Position numbers and translations under genes: made by a program. A stretch of 64,000 nt of DNA from Utricularia gibba (lineage: Eukaryota; Streptophyta; Magnoliopsida; Lamiales; Lentibulariaceae): the NCBI GenBank assembly GCA_002189035.1, contig NEEC01000018.1, forward strand, positions 2,232,001 through 2,296,000. The letters run 5' to 3'. Of this stretch, positions 13,006 to 24,078 are shown piece by piece; positions within the stretch are counted from its first letter, which is position 1, and each line of letters starts with the position of its first letter. The notes under the pieces are model-generated. The model had not been told where the DNA came from, searched no databases, and saw nothing but the letters and a program-made list of their open reading frames with translations.

Positions 13006-13450
13006 AAACTTGAGAAGCCCGCTTAACCGTAAATTTCATATGGGCTCAATGGTTTTAATCTCATGCACCTTTTTCCATAGCTCAGCCCAACAAAGAAGAG
13101 CTTTCATAGTTCAACAATTTCAGCTACGGCTCATTAACCCTATTTCCATAGTCCAGTCCAAACAAAACAAAAAAAAAAAAAAAACCGAACTTGTTTGGCG
13201 AATGAAAGAAAACAACTGTGGGAGGATCTCTTTGCTTTTCAGTTTTCCCTTGGATTTTCCGTTCGGTAAGAAATCTCGCCGTCGTTGCCGGAAGCTTCCG
13301 GGCAACTGCCCCCCAACTGCGTTCATTGCCACCAGGGAATTAGATTTGGGGCGGTTATATAGATATATATTTGAAGAGGGTTATTTGTTGTTCTGGAGGG
13401 GTGGGAAGTGGAGGAAACGCGGCTACGGTTTGTTGGGTCGGTGTAAAACG
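13006..13450. promoter_or_regulatory. Divergent promoter of CTU1 and the small membrane protein gene
   Basis: A 445-bp head-to-head spacer. It includes TGGGCTC and AGCCCAAC site II-like motifs (about 13040 and 13084) and an A15 run near 13170. The last 180 bases are probably the 5' UTR of the plus-strand gene. Confidence 0.45.
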
Positions 13451-14427
13451 ATGACGATGATAACACGATCGAATTTAGCGGATCAGCTGAGGGAGTATCA
13501 GATTCGATCCAAGTATGATTGGGCCTCCGTTTCGTTTTTCGCCTCCACCTCCGGTTCCAACTCATCCTCTTCTAGGTATTGCCGTTTCCCATTTAAGATT
13601 TCATTCAATTGTTCAAAAGATTGTCATCATATTGTGCAAATGGTTGAAGATTGTTCCTATTGCGGCATGTTGGTGATTGGGTGTTCGAAGTTGGAATCTT
13701 TTGATTTGGGATTGTAGCATCACGCCCCTCTTCTTGTATGTTTTATTTATTGAAGAATGTGAGGGATCATTGACGTATTTTTCAAGGGTTGGTTAGGGAT
13801 TCATATTGGCTCATAATCTAACCGAGAACACCACTTGCTATGCGATCTACGGATTCAATTATGCTTCATAGTCTTAGGGAGCACAAACCAACTCCGTGGG
13901 TGGAGTTTGTCAACATCTGCACTAATGCAAAGTTCTAAACTTTGTATCAGATCTCTATTTTTTATATGACATCAATAATTGGGTGGCTTAATCTTTAGGC
14001 ATAGCACCTCTTCATATGTTCATGCATGATTCTCCTGGCTGATCGGCCATGTAGTACCCGTTTGTTTGTTCCGTGCCCTCTCCCTGCACATTTGATAATG
14101 CTTGCTTCTGATTTTTCAGTATCTGAGCTAACCGCCTATGGTGGTGAATTCCATGGATTCCTTCTTTTTTGTCTTCGTTTAGGGCCATGATCAGATAAAG
14201 ATGCTTCTTGTTCTGGCAGGGTTGATGTTGCCATTTTCGTCATATGGGAACTTGTCATCCTCGCGCTGGTCGTCTTCGCCGTAGTTTCGCTGTACATGAG
14301 GCATATGAGATTTGCCATGTTTTTGCTATGCTCTGCACTGACACTGCTCGTGTGCATGAAGCTCACGAAGCAGGTGAGACTCGCAAGGAAGAAGAAACGA
14401 AGGATGCTTCTTCCTCTCTCCATGTAG
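13451..14427 (+). CDS. Small conserved plant membrane protein of unknown function
   Basis: Two exons (13451-13575 and 14220-14427) encode 110 residues. The cytosolic N-terminus reads SNLADQLREYQIRSKYDWASVSFF and leads to a serine cluster at the intron. Exon 2 encodes two adjacent hydrophobic segments (about residues 45-65, starting VAIFVIWELVILALVV, and 70-88, starting FAMFLLCSALTLLV). A very basic tail follows, TKQVRLARKKKRRMLLPLSM. I recognise the N-terminal QLREYQIRS and the basic LLPLSM end as shared with uncharacterised angiosperm proteins. The two-helix hairpin plus basic tail suggests an endomembrane location, but no function is established. The 644-bp intron is long for this window. 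Confidence 0.8.
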
Positions 14428-15556
14428 ATCTCCAGCCCATTCATTCTTAGAACCATGAGAACAAACTTTTGGAAATCTGTACATTACATTATTTTGTGCT
14501 GCACGTTAGGAACTAGACTTGCAGCCCCAAAGAAATCACTAGCTCAGCCAGAAGTCTTATTCAGTTTACTTCGTTTTTTTTCTTCAATGAGAATCTAATT
14601 GGGTGGATTCATCCATCCAACTTTCATATCTATTCAGGAGAACCAATTTGATTCAATCTCAAAAATCACCAACTAAACAAATGGGCCAAATCATGTTATA
14701 AGTTGGGCGGGTCTTTTACAAAAATAGTCATCGTTCTCTTTTTTTTCATATTAAAAATATTTTTTATATACATATCTGAAATACAGTAATTGTTTTTGTA
14801 ATACACGTCGTACCCGAGCGAGCCGCATTTGACCTGGAGGGTTGTGCAGACAGCACCGTGAGATTTGTACACGCCCAGTTGCCCGCAGGTTGTTGTAGGT
14901 TCCGTCAACTATATCTTTTTTTGGCCTATCATTACGGGGAACTCTGTCACGCTTCTCAACTAAACAGAAAAGACCATGATTCATTTTCGTGTTCAGGAGG
15001 CAATTGCTCATCTCCCTTCAATCCTCTTCGTCAACTCCAATAAAAAAATCAAGCTCGACATTTCTAGGTTTTGTAGCGAAATTACTTATGTAGCATACTC
15101 AATTAAATCTCCTGTGTCAGCTCTAGTTTTGTTTTTCTTTGTCAACCATGGCTAAAACGTAGAAGGAACTCACATGTGTTCCAGAGATGGTGTTTTTTAA
15201 TCAAGTAATGAAACAGGAACAGAAAGGTAGAAACTGAACTTACCAAGCCCTTGTTCGTCCAATCACCTGAACCTACTACTTCTTGTAACTGCATCTGCAT
15301 GCCATGACGTGAAAGCAAGCCCTTCATTGCCCCCAGCCCTGCCCATCACCAGCACAGGGAAACCCGCCTCCGGCACTAGGAGATGGGCCATCGACTTGCT
15401 TGACGGCATCTTCCTTCCGATTTGGAACACAAAATGGCGTTGGCTTGTAGCACGAAAAGTGATGCATATAGTGAGGGTTTGGTTAAAGAAGCATTCCTTT
15501 TTTTTTCTTCTTGCTTATAAATACCGCGACAATGGCGGGCAACACAAGCATGAGCA
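14428..15556. other. Intergenic region upstream of the phospholipase gene
   Basis: No gene supported. Contains the 3' UTR of the membrane protein gene, AT-rich sequence around 14730-14800, and the phospholipase promoter. Short ORFs on both strands lack family matches. Confidence 0.35.
15516..15523 (+). promoter_or_regulatory. TATA box of the phospholipase A1 gene
   Basis: TATAAATA sits 34 bp before the chosen ATG (15557). If it is used, the 5' UTR would be only about ten bases and would exclude the out-of-frame ATG at 15532. Confidence 0.5.
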
Positions 15557-16803
15557 ATGAGCACGGCAGCGTCTATAGCCAAACGATGGAAGCTTCTGAG
15601 TGGGGTGGGGAAGTGGGAAGGGCTGCTGGATCCTCTCGACGTCGACCTCCGCCGTTACATTATTCATTACGGCGAGAGAGCGCAGGCTACTTACGATGCT
15701 TTCAACAGAGAAAAGGTGTCGAGGTATGCGGGTAGCTGCCTCTACGCGAAAAGCAACTTGTTTTCCAGGGTGGGGCTGGAGAAGCACAATCCCTTCAAGT
15801 ACCGTGTGACCAAATACCTGTACGCCACCGCCTCAGCCATCCTCCCGGACTCGTTCCTGGTGAAACCGTTGGGGTCGGGAGAGGCTTGGAGCAAGGAATC
15901 GAACTGGATCGGGTACGTTGCGGTGGCTACTGATGAAGGGAGACGTGAGCTGGGAAGAAGAGATATATTGATCGCGTGGCGGGGAACCATTCGGGATCTG
16001 GAATGGGTTAAGGATCTGCAGTTTTTGCTGGTTCCTGCTCCGGAGATCTTTCGGGGGGACGACGGGCCGATGATTCATTACGGCTGGCGCTCCATTTATA
16101 CTTCGAATGACCCGGAATCAAACTTCAGCAAGACGAGCGTTAGGACACAGGTAACCTGAATCTGCAGAACATGGATAGTTAGAAGCCTGAATCAGTGATG
16201 AACTTTGAGTCTGTTTCAGGTTTTGGAAGAGGTGACGAACCTGCTGCAGGTGTACAAGGATGAAGAAACGAGCATAACCGTCACAGGTCACAGTCTTGGA
16301 GCTTCCCTGGCAACTTTGAACGCAGTTGACATTGTGACGAACGGGTACAATAACTCATCCCACGTCACGGCGTTCGCCTTCGCCAGCCCACGAGTGGGGA
16401 ACGAGAGGTTCGGGCAGCTTTTCTCGAGCCTGGAAAGCCTGCATCTGCTTCGCATCAGCAACAAGAGAGACATTGTTCCAACGTACCCGCTGCTATACAC
16501 TAATGTGGGGAAGAGATGATGGTGGACAGTGACAAATCAGTTTACCTGCAACGGCCAGGGACATTCCAGAGTTGGCATAATTTAGAGATTTACCTGCATC
16601 TGGTCGCCGGAACTCAAGGAAGGGGCAGCGGCGATTTCAAGCTGGAGGTTGATCGCGACATTGCTCTGGTTAACAAGAGGATTGAAGGCTTGAAGGAGGA
16701 GTATCGTGTTCCTGTTTCATGGTGGGTTGAGAAGAACAAGGGAATGGCACAGAAGGATGATGGATCATGGGAGTTGATGGATCACGAAGATGACAATCTC
16801 TAA
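15557..16803 (+). CDS. Class II phospholipase A1 (PLA1-II gamma/delta type)
   Basis: Cytosolic acyl hydrolase of the DAD1-like lipase superfamily (PF01764), which cleaves the sn-1 acyl chain. Two exons (15557-16150 and 16220-16803) give 392 residues after allowing one missing base. Landmarks are [42 protein letters not shown], the catalytic-serine motif [11 protein letters not shown], the aspartate region KRDIVP, the histidine region [13 protein letters not shown], and the C-terminal [14 protein letters not shown] typical of class II. A one-base gap in the GGGG run at 16507-16510 puts a TGA at once after it; homology resumes in the next frame. If real, the lesion would remove the catalytic histidine, but it fits the G/C-run errors seen elsewhere in the window. 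There is no N-terminal signal, as expected for class II. Confidence 0.92.
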
Positions 16804-17071
16804 ACACTACATCAGATTGAAAAAAAAAGCTTACAGATCAAACTTCAACTAAACTCACAATTCCAGGATTTCTAATCACAGTGCACCATCGTTAATGCCT
16901 CACCCACAGACTACAACTTATCTAGGGTTTCGAATCTGAAACAAAGAGGAAGAGAAACACGCAACAACCCATTGAACTCGAATGCCGAAGTACCGATACA
17001 GAGAAAAAAGAAAGAGAAAACAACCACATTGCTATTCAATCTTCCGATCATGCGGTTGATTACCTCCATCG
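16804..17071. other. Convergent 3' region
   Basis: A short spacer between the stop codons of the phospholipase and SMAP1-like genes. It holds only probable 3' UTR sequence. Confidence 0.4.
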
Positions 17072-17305
17072 TCAGTTGATATCCTCGTCATCGAAGTCAT
17101 CTTGGAAGGAGTTGAAGAAATCGGAATCAGAAAGACGATTGAAGTCCATTACAGAGCCTTCACCAAAGAGATCTAGCGACGAGTCGACGTCGTCAACATC
17201 CATCGCCACCGTAACGCCGCCGCCGCTGTGCTCTTCCGCCTCCCCAAAGTAGTCCATCTCCGCAAACTTCGATCTCTCCATCTCCGCAAACTTCGATCTC
17301 TCCAT
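17072..17305 (-). CDS. SMAP1-like small acidic protein
   Basis: A 77-residue acidic protein. Its C-terminus (SDSDFFNSFQDDFDDEDIN) is the phenylalanine/aspartate-rich region that defines Arabidopsis SMALL ACIDIC PROTEIN 1 (SMAP1), which acts in auxin-analogue (2,4-D) response with the CSN/SCF machinery. The middle has MDVDDVDSSLDLFGEG, also family-like. The N-terminus is unusual: MERSKFAE is present twice in tandem from a 24-bp DNA duplication before MDYFGEAEEH. I use the first ATG, 17305; either of the two later in-frame ATGs could also serve. The gene lies immediately downstream of the CtpA stop on the same strand. Family call is from the C-terminal motif only. Confidence 0.75.
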   Translation of the reverse strand: MERSKFAEMERSKFAEMDYFGEAEEHSGGGVTVAMDVDDVDSSLDLFGEGSVMDFNRLSDSDFFNSFQDDFDDEDIN

Positions 17306-17309
17306 CTCC
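17253..17309. repeat. 24-bp tandem duplication in the SMAP1-like coding region
   Basis: The unit occupies 17253-17276 and again 17277-17300, followed by nine bases of a third copy. Being a multiple of three, it keeps the frame and repeats eight residues. Confidence 0.95.
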
Positions 17310-17475
17310 AGCACGATCCGATCTCCTCAGTGAAAGACCGTCTTCCCTCCAGAATAAAAGATGGGCTTTGTGTATTGGGCCTTACACCCATACCAGCCCT
17401 TCCTTTTATTTTCCAAATAAATCCGTTTTCATTTCAATTATTACTAAATTTGGTGGTAATAGAAAAATGGAAAAA

Positions 17476-20103
17476 TCATCTGGAAAAGAAGGCGGCTTTG
17501 TTGATGAAGCATGCTGCGGAAGGATCTTCGACGCAGCCACAGAAGCCATCTTCATCTTTAGGAAAGGAAGCCGGAAGAGCATGATCGGGAATTATTCCAA
17601 TCTGGACATCGACGGCGGCGCGTAAGAGATCGATCGTAGGTCCGAACCCGTTAATCGAACTGAATGTGTAGCAAAAAAACAGGGGAGAGCATTCTGCTAG
17701 CTGACCTTGTTGATGTCAGTGTGAGCCGGTGTTTCGTAGCGAGCAACCGTCACAACCAAACCCGAGCCATCGGAGAGTTGGAAAACCGATTGGATTTTTC
17801 TGAGAAGCAAGGCGGAGAATGCGTATCAGGAAGAATGTAGAATGCAAGTGCAAAGGGAAACACAAAGAGAGAGAGATAGGGAGGAGACCCTTTCCCATAT
17901 GTAGGTTCCCCGAACACTACAGCGCGCTTGTTGTCCTTGAGAGCACCAGCTAGAATTTCACTAGCACTTGCAGTTCCCTTATTCACCTACATGGAGTTCT
18001 TAAGAAAGGACTTCTTCTTTAGGAATGAAACAGGAGTACAGAGATGCAGAATACCAGGACAGCTAGAGGTTCTGAAGGTGCTGCAACATTGCTTCCATCA
18101 GTGTCGTATACGTCTCGAACGCCTTGGCTATCGCAGATGTACACGATGACACCCTTATCCATCCTAATTGCAACAGCATGAAGCAAGTAATGTATTCAGC
18201 AGAGGGTTGAGGTCATTTTACAACCAAGAGATGAACTCACCATATTTTGGCAATTTCAATGCCCTCTGGGAAAAGACCTCCACTACAACAAGTTTCATGG
18301 TTTGGAGGTCAGGCTAGAGGAAGTCAGTGTTACAGAGAACACAGATCAGGTTACCTGTTATCACGCAGGTCCAGTACAAAAGCTTCGACGTTTCGTTCCC
18401 TGAGCGTTTCAATGGCTTCTCTGACAGCACCTTCACAGAGGGGTGGCATCTTAGAACAAAAAAACCACTAGTGTTGACGGAAAGCAACCAAGCTTTTACC
18501 AGAGGCATTTTGATTGAATGATGCAAGTTTTATGTATCCAATCAAAGGAGGATTGTCCTTTGAGCTAGAAGATTTGCAGATTCGTGACTTCACTGGGTTC
18601 AATGCAACTCTCTCACGTCTGGATTACAATACAAGACATGATCAAGCACGTAAAGAACGATGTCTCGATTGGATTGGACATGTAGAAGACAACTGAGATG
18701 ATAAAAAGGGAGCACTTACATCAGGGGAGCTGCCTTATCTCTTCGCCATGCTTTACAACCATCTCCACCGCACTACCTTCAGGTCCTCTGTAAATGACAT
18801 CACAGTGTCAAGCTACTAGAATCTGTAACCTTAGGCGACTGGAAAACTGACACAAGTTTGATAAAGATGCTCACTGCAATAGTTCAGCTGCATCGTATAT
18901 TTCAATGCCTTGTGTATCTGTCCCATCAATTGTAAGAATTACATCCCCAGATGAAACTCCTGCCCTACTTGCAGGACCCCAGGAGCAGCAGAAACAACAA
19001 CCATTCCAGAAGATTTATCCTTCCCATTAACATAGCCAATGGAAATTCCAACTCCGGTGAGACTATTTCGGGTCCCTGACTGTCTTAGAGAATATATGAA
19101 ACGTTTCAGAAAACACATGAAGAAGTGCTTACCTAGCAATGAGCCAAAAAATGGAGGTGATCGAAACAAAAGGCCATTACCCTGAGACTCTTGAACTTTT
19201 GAGGCTCCAAGAACCGAGTAAAAGGGTCATCTAGAGTTGCAACCATCTTCTTTATGGCGGTATCTATGAAGGCAGTAGCGTGTAAGACAATGGACATTGA
19301 ACCTAGAGGCATTTTCATAAGAAAACAAAGAGCACTAGATGCTTACATGTCTCCTCTCTTGTGCTCATAGGTTCAGTGCGAAGGGCATTTTCTCTATATC
19401 TGAACCAACTCTGTCCATTGAAACTTTTATCGATATAAGCACGGTCTATGGTTCTCCAGGCCTCTAAAAAGAGTAGATTTTCTTCAGTTAGGGCCCCTGC
19501 GAAACACAGAGAATGTGGAGGATATCAGTAACAGAAGAATTTGTTAGTTTCATAACTAGCCTCGAAAACTTACAGGATGGAATTCTCGTGAGGGTGGCAC
19601 TAAATGCAGTGACCAGCATCACACCAACAAGAAAACGAAGAACAAGAGCAGGAACAAGAATTTCAGTTCTTTCAGCACTAGGCACTGCTTTTCGGAGGTT
19701 CAGGGCCAATCTTCTGATGCTGAAAACTGATTGGGACTTTGCGCCAAAGAAGTGATACTTGAACACAAATCGAGAATCAGATCGAACCAGTGACCGGAGG
19801 AAAAATTTGCAGTCTTTGCTCACATTCGCAGACCATTCTGATACAAGCTTGTTTACATCATGCTTTTTGAATGATGAACAGCATGCCCGAGTTCTATGAT
19901 TCTTCTTTGATGAATAATTCGAACTAATCACCTGCCCATGTTCAATAAGAAAACATCCCAACTTCAAGAAAACACGTAGCTTGAAAAAGAATGCTTTACC
20001 CCATCATCATTCTCAGAATCTGTACATGAAGATACACGAGAGCGATAAGAAGTACCTGTAGATGTAGAGAGTACGGCTTCGAGAAACTGGGGATGACATC
20101 CAT
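17476..20103 (-). CDS. CTPA: Carboxyl-terminal-processing peptidase, chloroplast (CtpA/D1-processing type)
   Basis: S41 serine protease of the thylakoid lumen; CtpA trims the D1 C-terminus so the manganese cluster can assemble. Thirteen exons: 20103-20056, 19931-19574, 19496-19347, 19263-19181, 19079-18875, 18787-18720, 18618-18500, 18430-18355, 18282-18241, 18163-18055, 17986-17889, 17799-17706 and 17601-17476; 525 residues once two missing bases are allowed. Features are a basic transit region, a hydrophobic segment ([16 protein letters not shown]), [14 protein letters not shown], a PDZ domain ([11 protein letters not shown] to [11 protein letters not shown]), [16 protein letters not shown], the catalytic serine in [11 protein letters not shown] with the lysine in TYGKGKIQS, and the ending [16 protein letters not shown]. 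Single-base gaps at 18724-18727 and 18977-18980 break the frame in G/C runs. I chose the ATG at 20103 because its exon splices in frame and begins [12 protein letters not shown]. Confidence 0.92.
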
Positions 20104-20798
20104 TACGCAATTTGGCGCTCCCCCATCCAAAACCGCAGACAGACGCTAATTCTACTCTGTCACTCGAGAATTTGCGGCTGGGATTGATGAGCAATTGACC
20201 TGTCCCTTACCCTCAAGTTGCGGCGCATTTTTTAGCCGGTTCTGTCCACATTTCTTTCTGGGTTGATACTGAATAAAGATTTTACCTTTTTGTCGCTGTC
20301 AACTTGTACAGCCCAATCTTATTCGCTTCCGAAGAGACTGCTTCTGGGTGAAGTGGCATGAAGTTCATACTTGCTAAAAAGGTTAATCTTGACTGAAAGA
20401 GCCAGTTCGCAGCTTCGTGGACTTGGTAACTTTCCAACCTTAAACTACATCTCCATCCGGAGTTAGGTCTGGGAAAACCCAAGCATGATCTAAACAGAGC
20501 TACAAGCTTAATTGTTTTGTAAATATACAACATGATAACATCTACAGACGAACACCGGCCTGGTATAACCAGAGGCACCCGCAGACGCCTCACAATTACA
20601 CAGAAAGCGTTCAGATTTGCGCATTACACGAGCTTCCAGGGAATTCAAGGAAGCTACGTGGGGTAAAAATGGGCAAATGAAACACCTTGAGCTTCATTTG
20701 CGCCAGTGAGACAAAAGGATCATGCATACAAAGGCTATGTATACAATGATCAGGATGCAGCATCGATCACCCCAAAAACCGCAGCGCAGCCAAAATAC
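20104..20798. other. Intergenic region between CtpA promoter and SUVH 3' end
   Basis: Tandem genes on the minus strand flank it. I see no gene. The leftmost part is probably the CtpA 5' UTR and promoter, the right the SUVH 3' UTR. Confidence 0.35.
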
Positions 20799-22742
20799 CT
20801 AGTTGCATATGGCAAGTTTTCCGGTCAGCTCATCAGCAACACCATAGTCAAGACAGAGTTCTCTCATGGGAGGAATGTTTTCCATGGCAAATAGCATTAA
20901 ACGCGGAAAAGATACATTGTTGTGGTCATACAATATAAACTGCACCAAGACGTTTGGAATTGAACTATGGCTGATGTAGCAAGCAACATTCCTCATTCTC
21001 GACACATCAATCGCAAAATCCAATGGAGGAACTGATGGATGGCTTGGAGAGACATAGTCGGAGAAAATCGGAGATATCTCACCCCATTCCTTCCATCTTT
21101 GAGCAAACCGACCAGGATGAATCAAACTATCTCCATTCATAGAAAAAACCAGTGCTTGCTCACGGGTAAGAGCTATTCCTGCGTATTCACAAAGAAACGA
21201 GCCTGCTGTAATCAAGTCCAACGACCTCACTCCCCAACTTGTTTCCCTTGATCTAAACACTTCGAAACGATGTCTAACTCCCCTTTGTGTCACACGATTC
21301 GGACAAGTAAGAGAGCAACGGCAATGAGGTCCACATTCGAAAATCAACGGTTTTCCCCTCACAAGAATTCCAGTCAGGTCATATGCAAATTCACCTCCGT
21401 TTTTAGTAGCACAATAGCAACTATCCAGACACATTCCTAGACATTCGCACCCTGTTCCACTCCCTCCATGATTAACAAAGGGAGGGAAAATGGTTGAAAC
21501 GAGATAATCATAGGAAATAGGATCATGGTCTTCATCGATATCATTGTAGAATAAAATAGGGAAATACTCCTTGCGCACAGACAAGTCAAGGGAAACATAA
21601 CCCTTTGGCCGAATTTCCAACTGTTGATACCTCAGACGCTCAGCAAACTTCAATATAACACTTCCCATTTCTTCTTGATTCTCAATCCTAACAAGCTTAA
21701 ACTTGAAAACTCCGAAGCCCGATTTACCAATATCGAACCAAGTATCGATTATCCTATATAAACCATCATAAACATAGACTTTAGCATTACCATATTTAAA
21801 ACCGCGAATCACCCTTATCTCAATCCCATAGCTCATACTCCTCTCCAATGCTAGATTCCCGGATTCCAGCTTCTGATGCATCACCTGTCTTCCTTTTGTG
21901 TCCTGTCCACCATGCCCAGTGTAAAGAATCACATCTCCTCCATCTTCATCATCTTCATAACCTCCTGAAACAATAACACTAGTGGCAATAGGCTCTCCGT
22001 TTGAGCTCTGGCTTGCTGGAACATAATCAATTCCGGCCTGTAAATGTCCATGCAATCCAACTACACATAATTCCATTCGACATAAAAACACGTCTCCAAC
22101 ATGAATTCCGGGAATATCTCCAACGATTCTCTTATCTCTATTCAACCACAACCCACAATTCCTCATCAAGGCAGCAGCTTTCAGATCGCCCCTGGTTTTA
22201 CGATGGTACATGCTATCATCCTTAATCTTTTCATCTTCCGCCAAGGAAAACAAACGCAGCGAGTCGAAAAGCATTCTTGTCTTCCGAATGGAATCCCGGA
22301 AGTCGCGTTGGTCATCGGGTTTGAGATCTGTTACTCTAACCAGCTCCGACGAGCGTGCTTGATACTTCTTGTAACCTCGACGCGGAAAGACAACGCCAGA
22401 AACGGACGCATACGAATTAGGAACCGGGACTACTGCACGCGAATCAGGGTCGAGGTCAGAAAACGCGGCAACGTCACCGCACATCTGAAGCCGCTCAGAG
22501 AAAGCGCTGCGGTAGAGCTCTGAAATGCGGTAGTAATCACAGTATAACTCAGCGTCTGGTGTAGCAAGACACTGGCTCAATTCGGGAAACGTGGGTTCAG
22601 CGAAATCGAAGCCAGGCGGCGGCGGAGGAGGAGGAACCTCATCCAAAGGTTCGACCTTAGGCTCAATCATCCGTCCTACCGCCGTGGGATGCTGCGGAAA
22701 CAGGTTATAGTCCTGAAACCTGGTCGGAGAACCCGAGCCCAT
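20799..22742 (-). CDS. SUVH9: SUVH2/SUVH9-type SRA-SET protein, intronless
   Basis: SUVH2/9 bind methylated DNA through the SRA domain and recruit Pol V in RNA-directed DNA methylation; they are regarded as catalytically inactive (family knowledge). A single 647-residue exon starts at the ATG at 22742 (MGSGSPTRFQDYNLFP). After a proline-rich stretch it has SSELVRVTDLKPD and RKTRMLFDSLR. The SRA domain runs from about residue 205 to 350 (GDIPGIHVGDVFLCRMELCVVGLHG, SVIVSGGYEDDEDGGDVILYTG). Pre-SET cysteines follow (GCECLGMCLDSCYC, CGPHCRCSLTCPNR), then a SET domain (WGVRSLDLITAGSFLCEYAG, MRNVACYISHSSIPNV, ELCLDYG). It ends at KLAICN, with no post-SET domain. The usual NHSC of active SET enzymes is SHSS here. 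SUVH2 and SUVH9 cannot be told apart from this alone. Confidence 0.95.
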   Translation of the reverse strand: MGSGSPTRFQDYNLFPQHPTAVGRMIEPKVEPLDEVPPPPPPPGFDFAEPTFPELSQCLATPDAELYCDYYRISELYRSAFSERLQMCGDVAAFSDLDPDSRAVVPVPNSYASVSGVVFPRRGYKKYQARSSELVRVTDLKPDDQRDFRDSIRKTRMLFDSLRLFSLAEDEKIKDDSMYHRKTRGDLKAAALMRNCGLWLNRDKRIVGDIPGIHVGDVFLCRMELCVVGLHGHLQAGIDYVPASQSSNGEPIATSVIVSGGYEDDEDGGDVILYTGHGGQDTKGRQVMHQKLESGNLALERSMSYGIEIRVIRGFKYGNAKVYVYDGLYRIIDTWFDIGKSGFGVFKFKLVRIENQEEMGSVILKFAERLRYQQLEIRPKGYVSLDLSVRKEYFPILFYNDIDEDHDPISYDYLVSTIFPPFVNHGGSGTGCECLGMCLDSCYCATKNGGEFAYDLTGILVRGKPLIFECGPHCRCSLTCPNRVTQRGVRHRFEVFRSRETSWGVRSLDLITAGSFLCEYAGIALTREQALVFSMNGDSLIHPGRFAQRWKEWGEISPIFSDYVSPSHPSVPPLDFAIDVSRMRNVACYISHSSIPNVLVQFILYDHNNVSFPRLMLFAMENIPPMRELCLDYGVADELTGKLAICN

Positions 22743-23016
22743 TTCCAAATACGATCGGTTCACCGTCGGAGCCCTCCTAAACAAGGAAACCGATCAACTA
22801 CCACGAACACAAGAAGCAACCGTTAGGACAAAAATCATAAATACAACTTGGGATTTCCGATTTGGGACAACGCTCCGTCGTGCGTTAAAAAAATCTAGCA
22901 CTCTTGCTAATTTAAGAAAAAAATCATAAATATAATGGGAAAAATAAAAACATATTACTAAAATTTACAAAAATTCCGTGATTTTTTATTTTTTTTAAAA
23001 TACCATTTCCAGCATA
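22743..23016. other. SUVH upstream spacer
   Basis: AT-rich 274-bp spacer between tandem minus-strand genes. It probably contains the SUVH promoter and the PPR 3' UTR. Confidence 0.35.
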
Positions 23017-24078
23017 TTATCTATCTGCTTCACCGTCCGTACTGGATTCTTCATCATCGAAAACGTCATCTGGAGGATCATACAGAATCATATCTGGAAA
23101 CAGTTCCATGAAGTCATCCTTCACCTTCTCCCTCAACTCCGGATATGGAATCAGGCCCTTGAGGATGACGCGGTAGGATAGCGAGCGGGGCTCATCGGAG
23201 GAGCATCTCATCTCGTCGTAAACCATCATCGCCACCTTCGGCAAACCGCTGTCAAGGAAAGATCTGATCAGGTCCCCAAAAGTGTGCTGATCAAATACAA
23301 CCCCTCCTTCTTCAGATCATCCCAGACGCTGTTGATGGCATCAACCTTCTTGTTTCTCGCAAGCATCATTAGCATGTCTCTGTAGAAGAACATGTCAGGA
23401 CGATACCAAATTTCCTTCCTCGCAACGTTGTAAATCTGTCACAGAAAGGAGGAGAAAGGTTACCAAAGGCTGTTTCAAGTGAACTTGTTCTAATCTACAA
23501 CTGTAAGGGGGTTGTTTTGTGGGCTTCCAGATTTTGGGGTGAGGATGTGAAAACAGCATTTCCCTTAACAGTGTGTGCTTTAGAGCAAGTTCAATTTCTC
23601 AAATTTCATGCAAATTTTTGTACAAAAACCATTGAGAATCAGCCAGGAAAGCTAAAGCATTTATCTCCAGTCAGGAAGCAAAGTAATCTTCTTTGCAGTT
23701 GTGAGAGTAAAACAGCTTCAAGAACAGTAGTTATTGTAAGAAAAGGGGACAAATTGGCGCACGCACCTTCATCGAAAGTGAAACAAGGTTTTGCCGCTGA
23801 AGCTCAGTGAGGACAGCAACAAGATCAGACTTGAGAAGACGGGAAACATGATTCTTCATGAGGCGTTCATACTGCAGAGGTTGGTGTTCAAGACGCTTGA
23901 GCTCTTTCACAACCATTAGCCCTTCCTTCCCCATCTCCTTTTTCCGCCTCCATATTGATAGAGAGGGGCTCGAGGAGGATCCAATTCCGGATGGATGAGC
24001 GTATGATGTTTTCGAAAAAGGCCGTGTTTGTAGCAGAATCGAGGCCACCCGCAGCAAACCCACTGCTCGGCTCCTCAT
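23017..24078 (-). CDS. THA8-like pentatricopeptide repeat protein (organellar RNA binding)
   Basis: Short PPR protein related to THA8/THA8L, which aid splicing of organellar group II introns. Two exons (24078-23767 and 23435-23017) give 243 residues after allowing one missing base. The N-terminus (MRSRAVGLLRVASILLQTRPFS) looks like a targeting peptide. The body contains VVKELKRLEHQPLQYERLMKNHVSRLLKSDLVAVLTELQRQ, typical of the family (shown here in shorter parts: LVVKELKRL, SRLLKSDLVAVL). PPR helices follow: ARKEIWYRPDMFFYRDMLMM, NSVWDDLKKEG and LPKVAMMVYDEM. The C-terminus is acidic (DDVFDDEESSTDGEADR). A one-base gap in the CCCC run at 23301-23304 breaks exon 2. The target intron cannot be inferred. 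Confidence 0.85.

Noticed and set aside
12758-13717. 319-codon plus-strand ORF
   Set aside because: It is antisense to CTU1 exon 1-2 and runs into the membrane-protein gene in another frame; no family features.
20104-20194. Extending CtpA upstream to 20194
   Set aside because: That frame begins with TTG and has no ATG; the exon 20103-20056 with its GTACTT donor gives an ATG and an in-frame junction.
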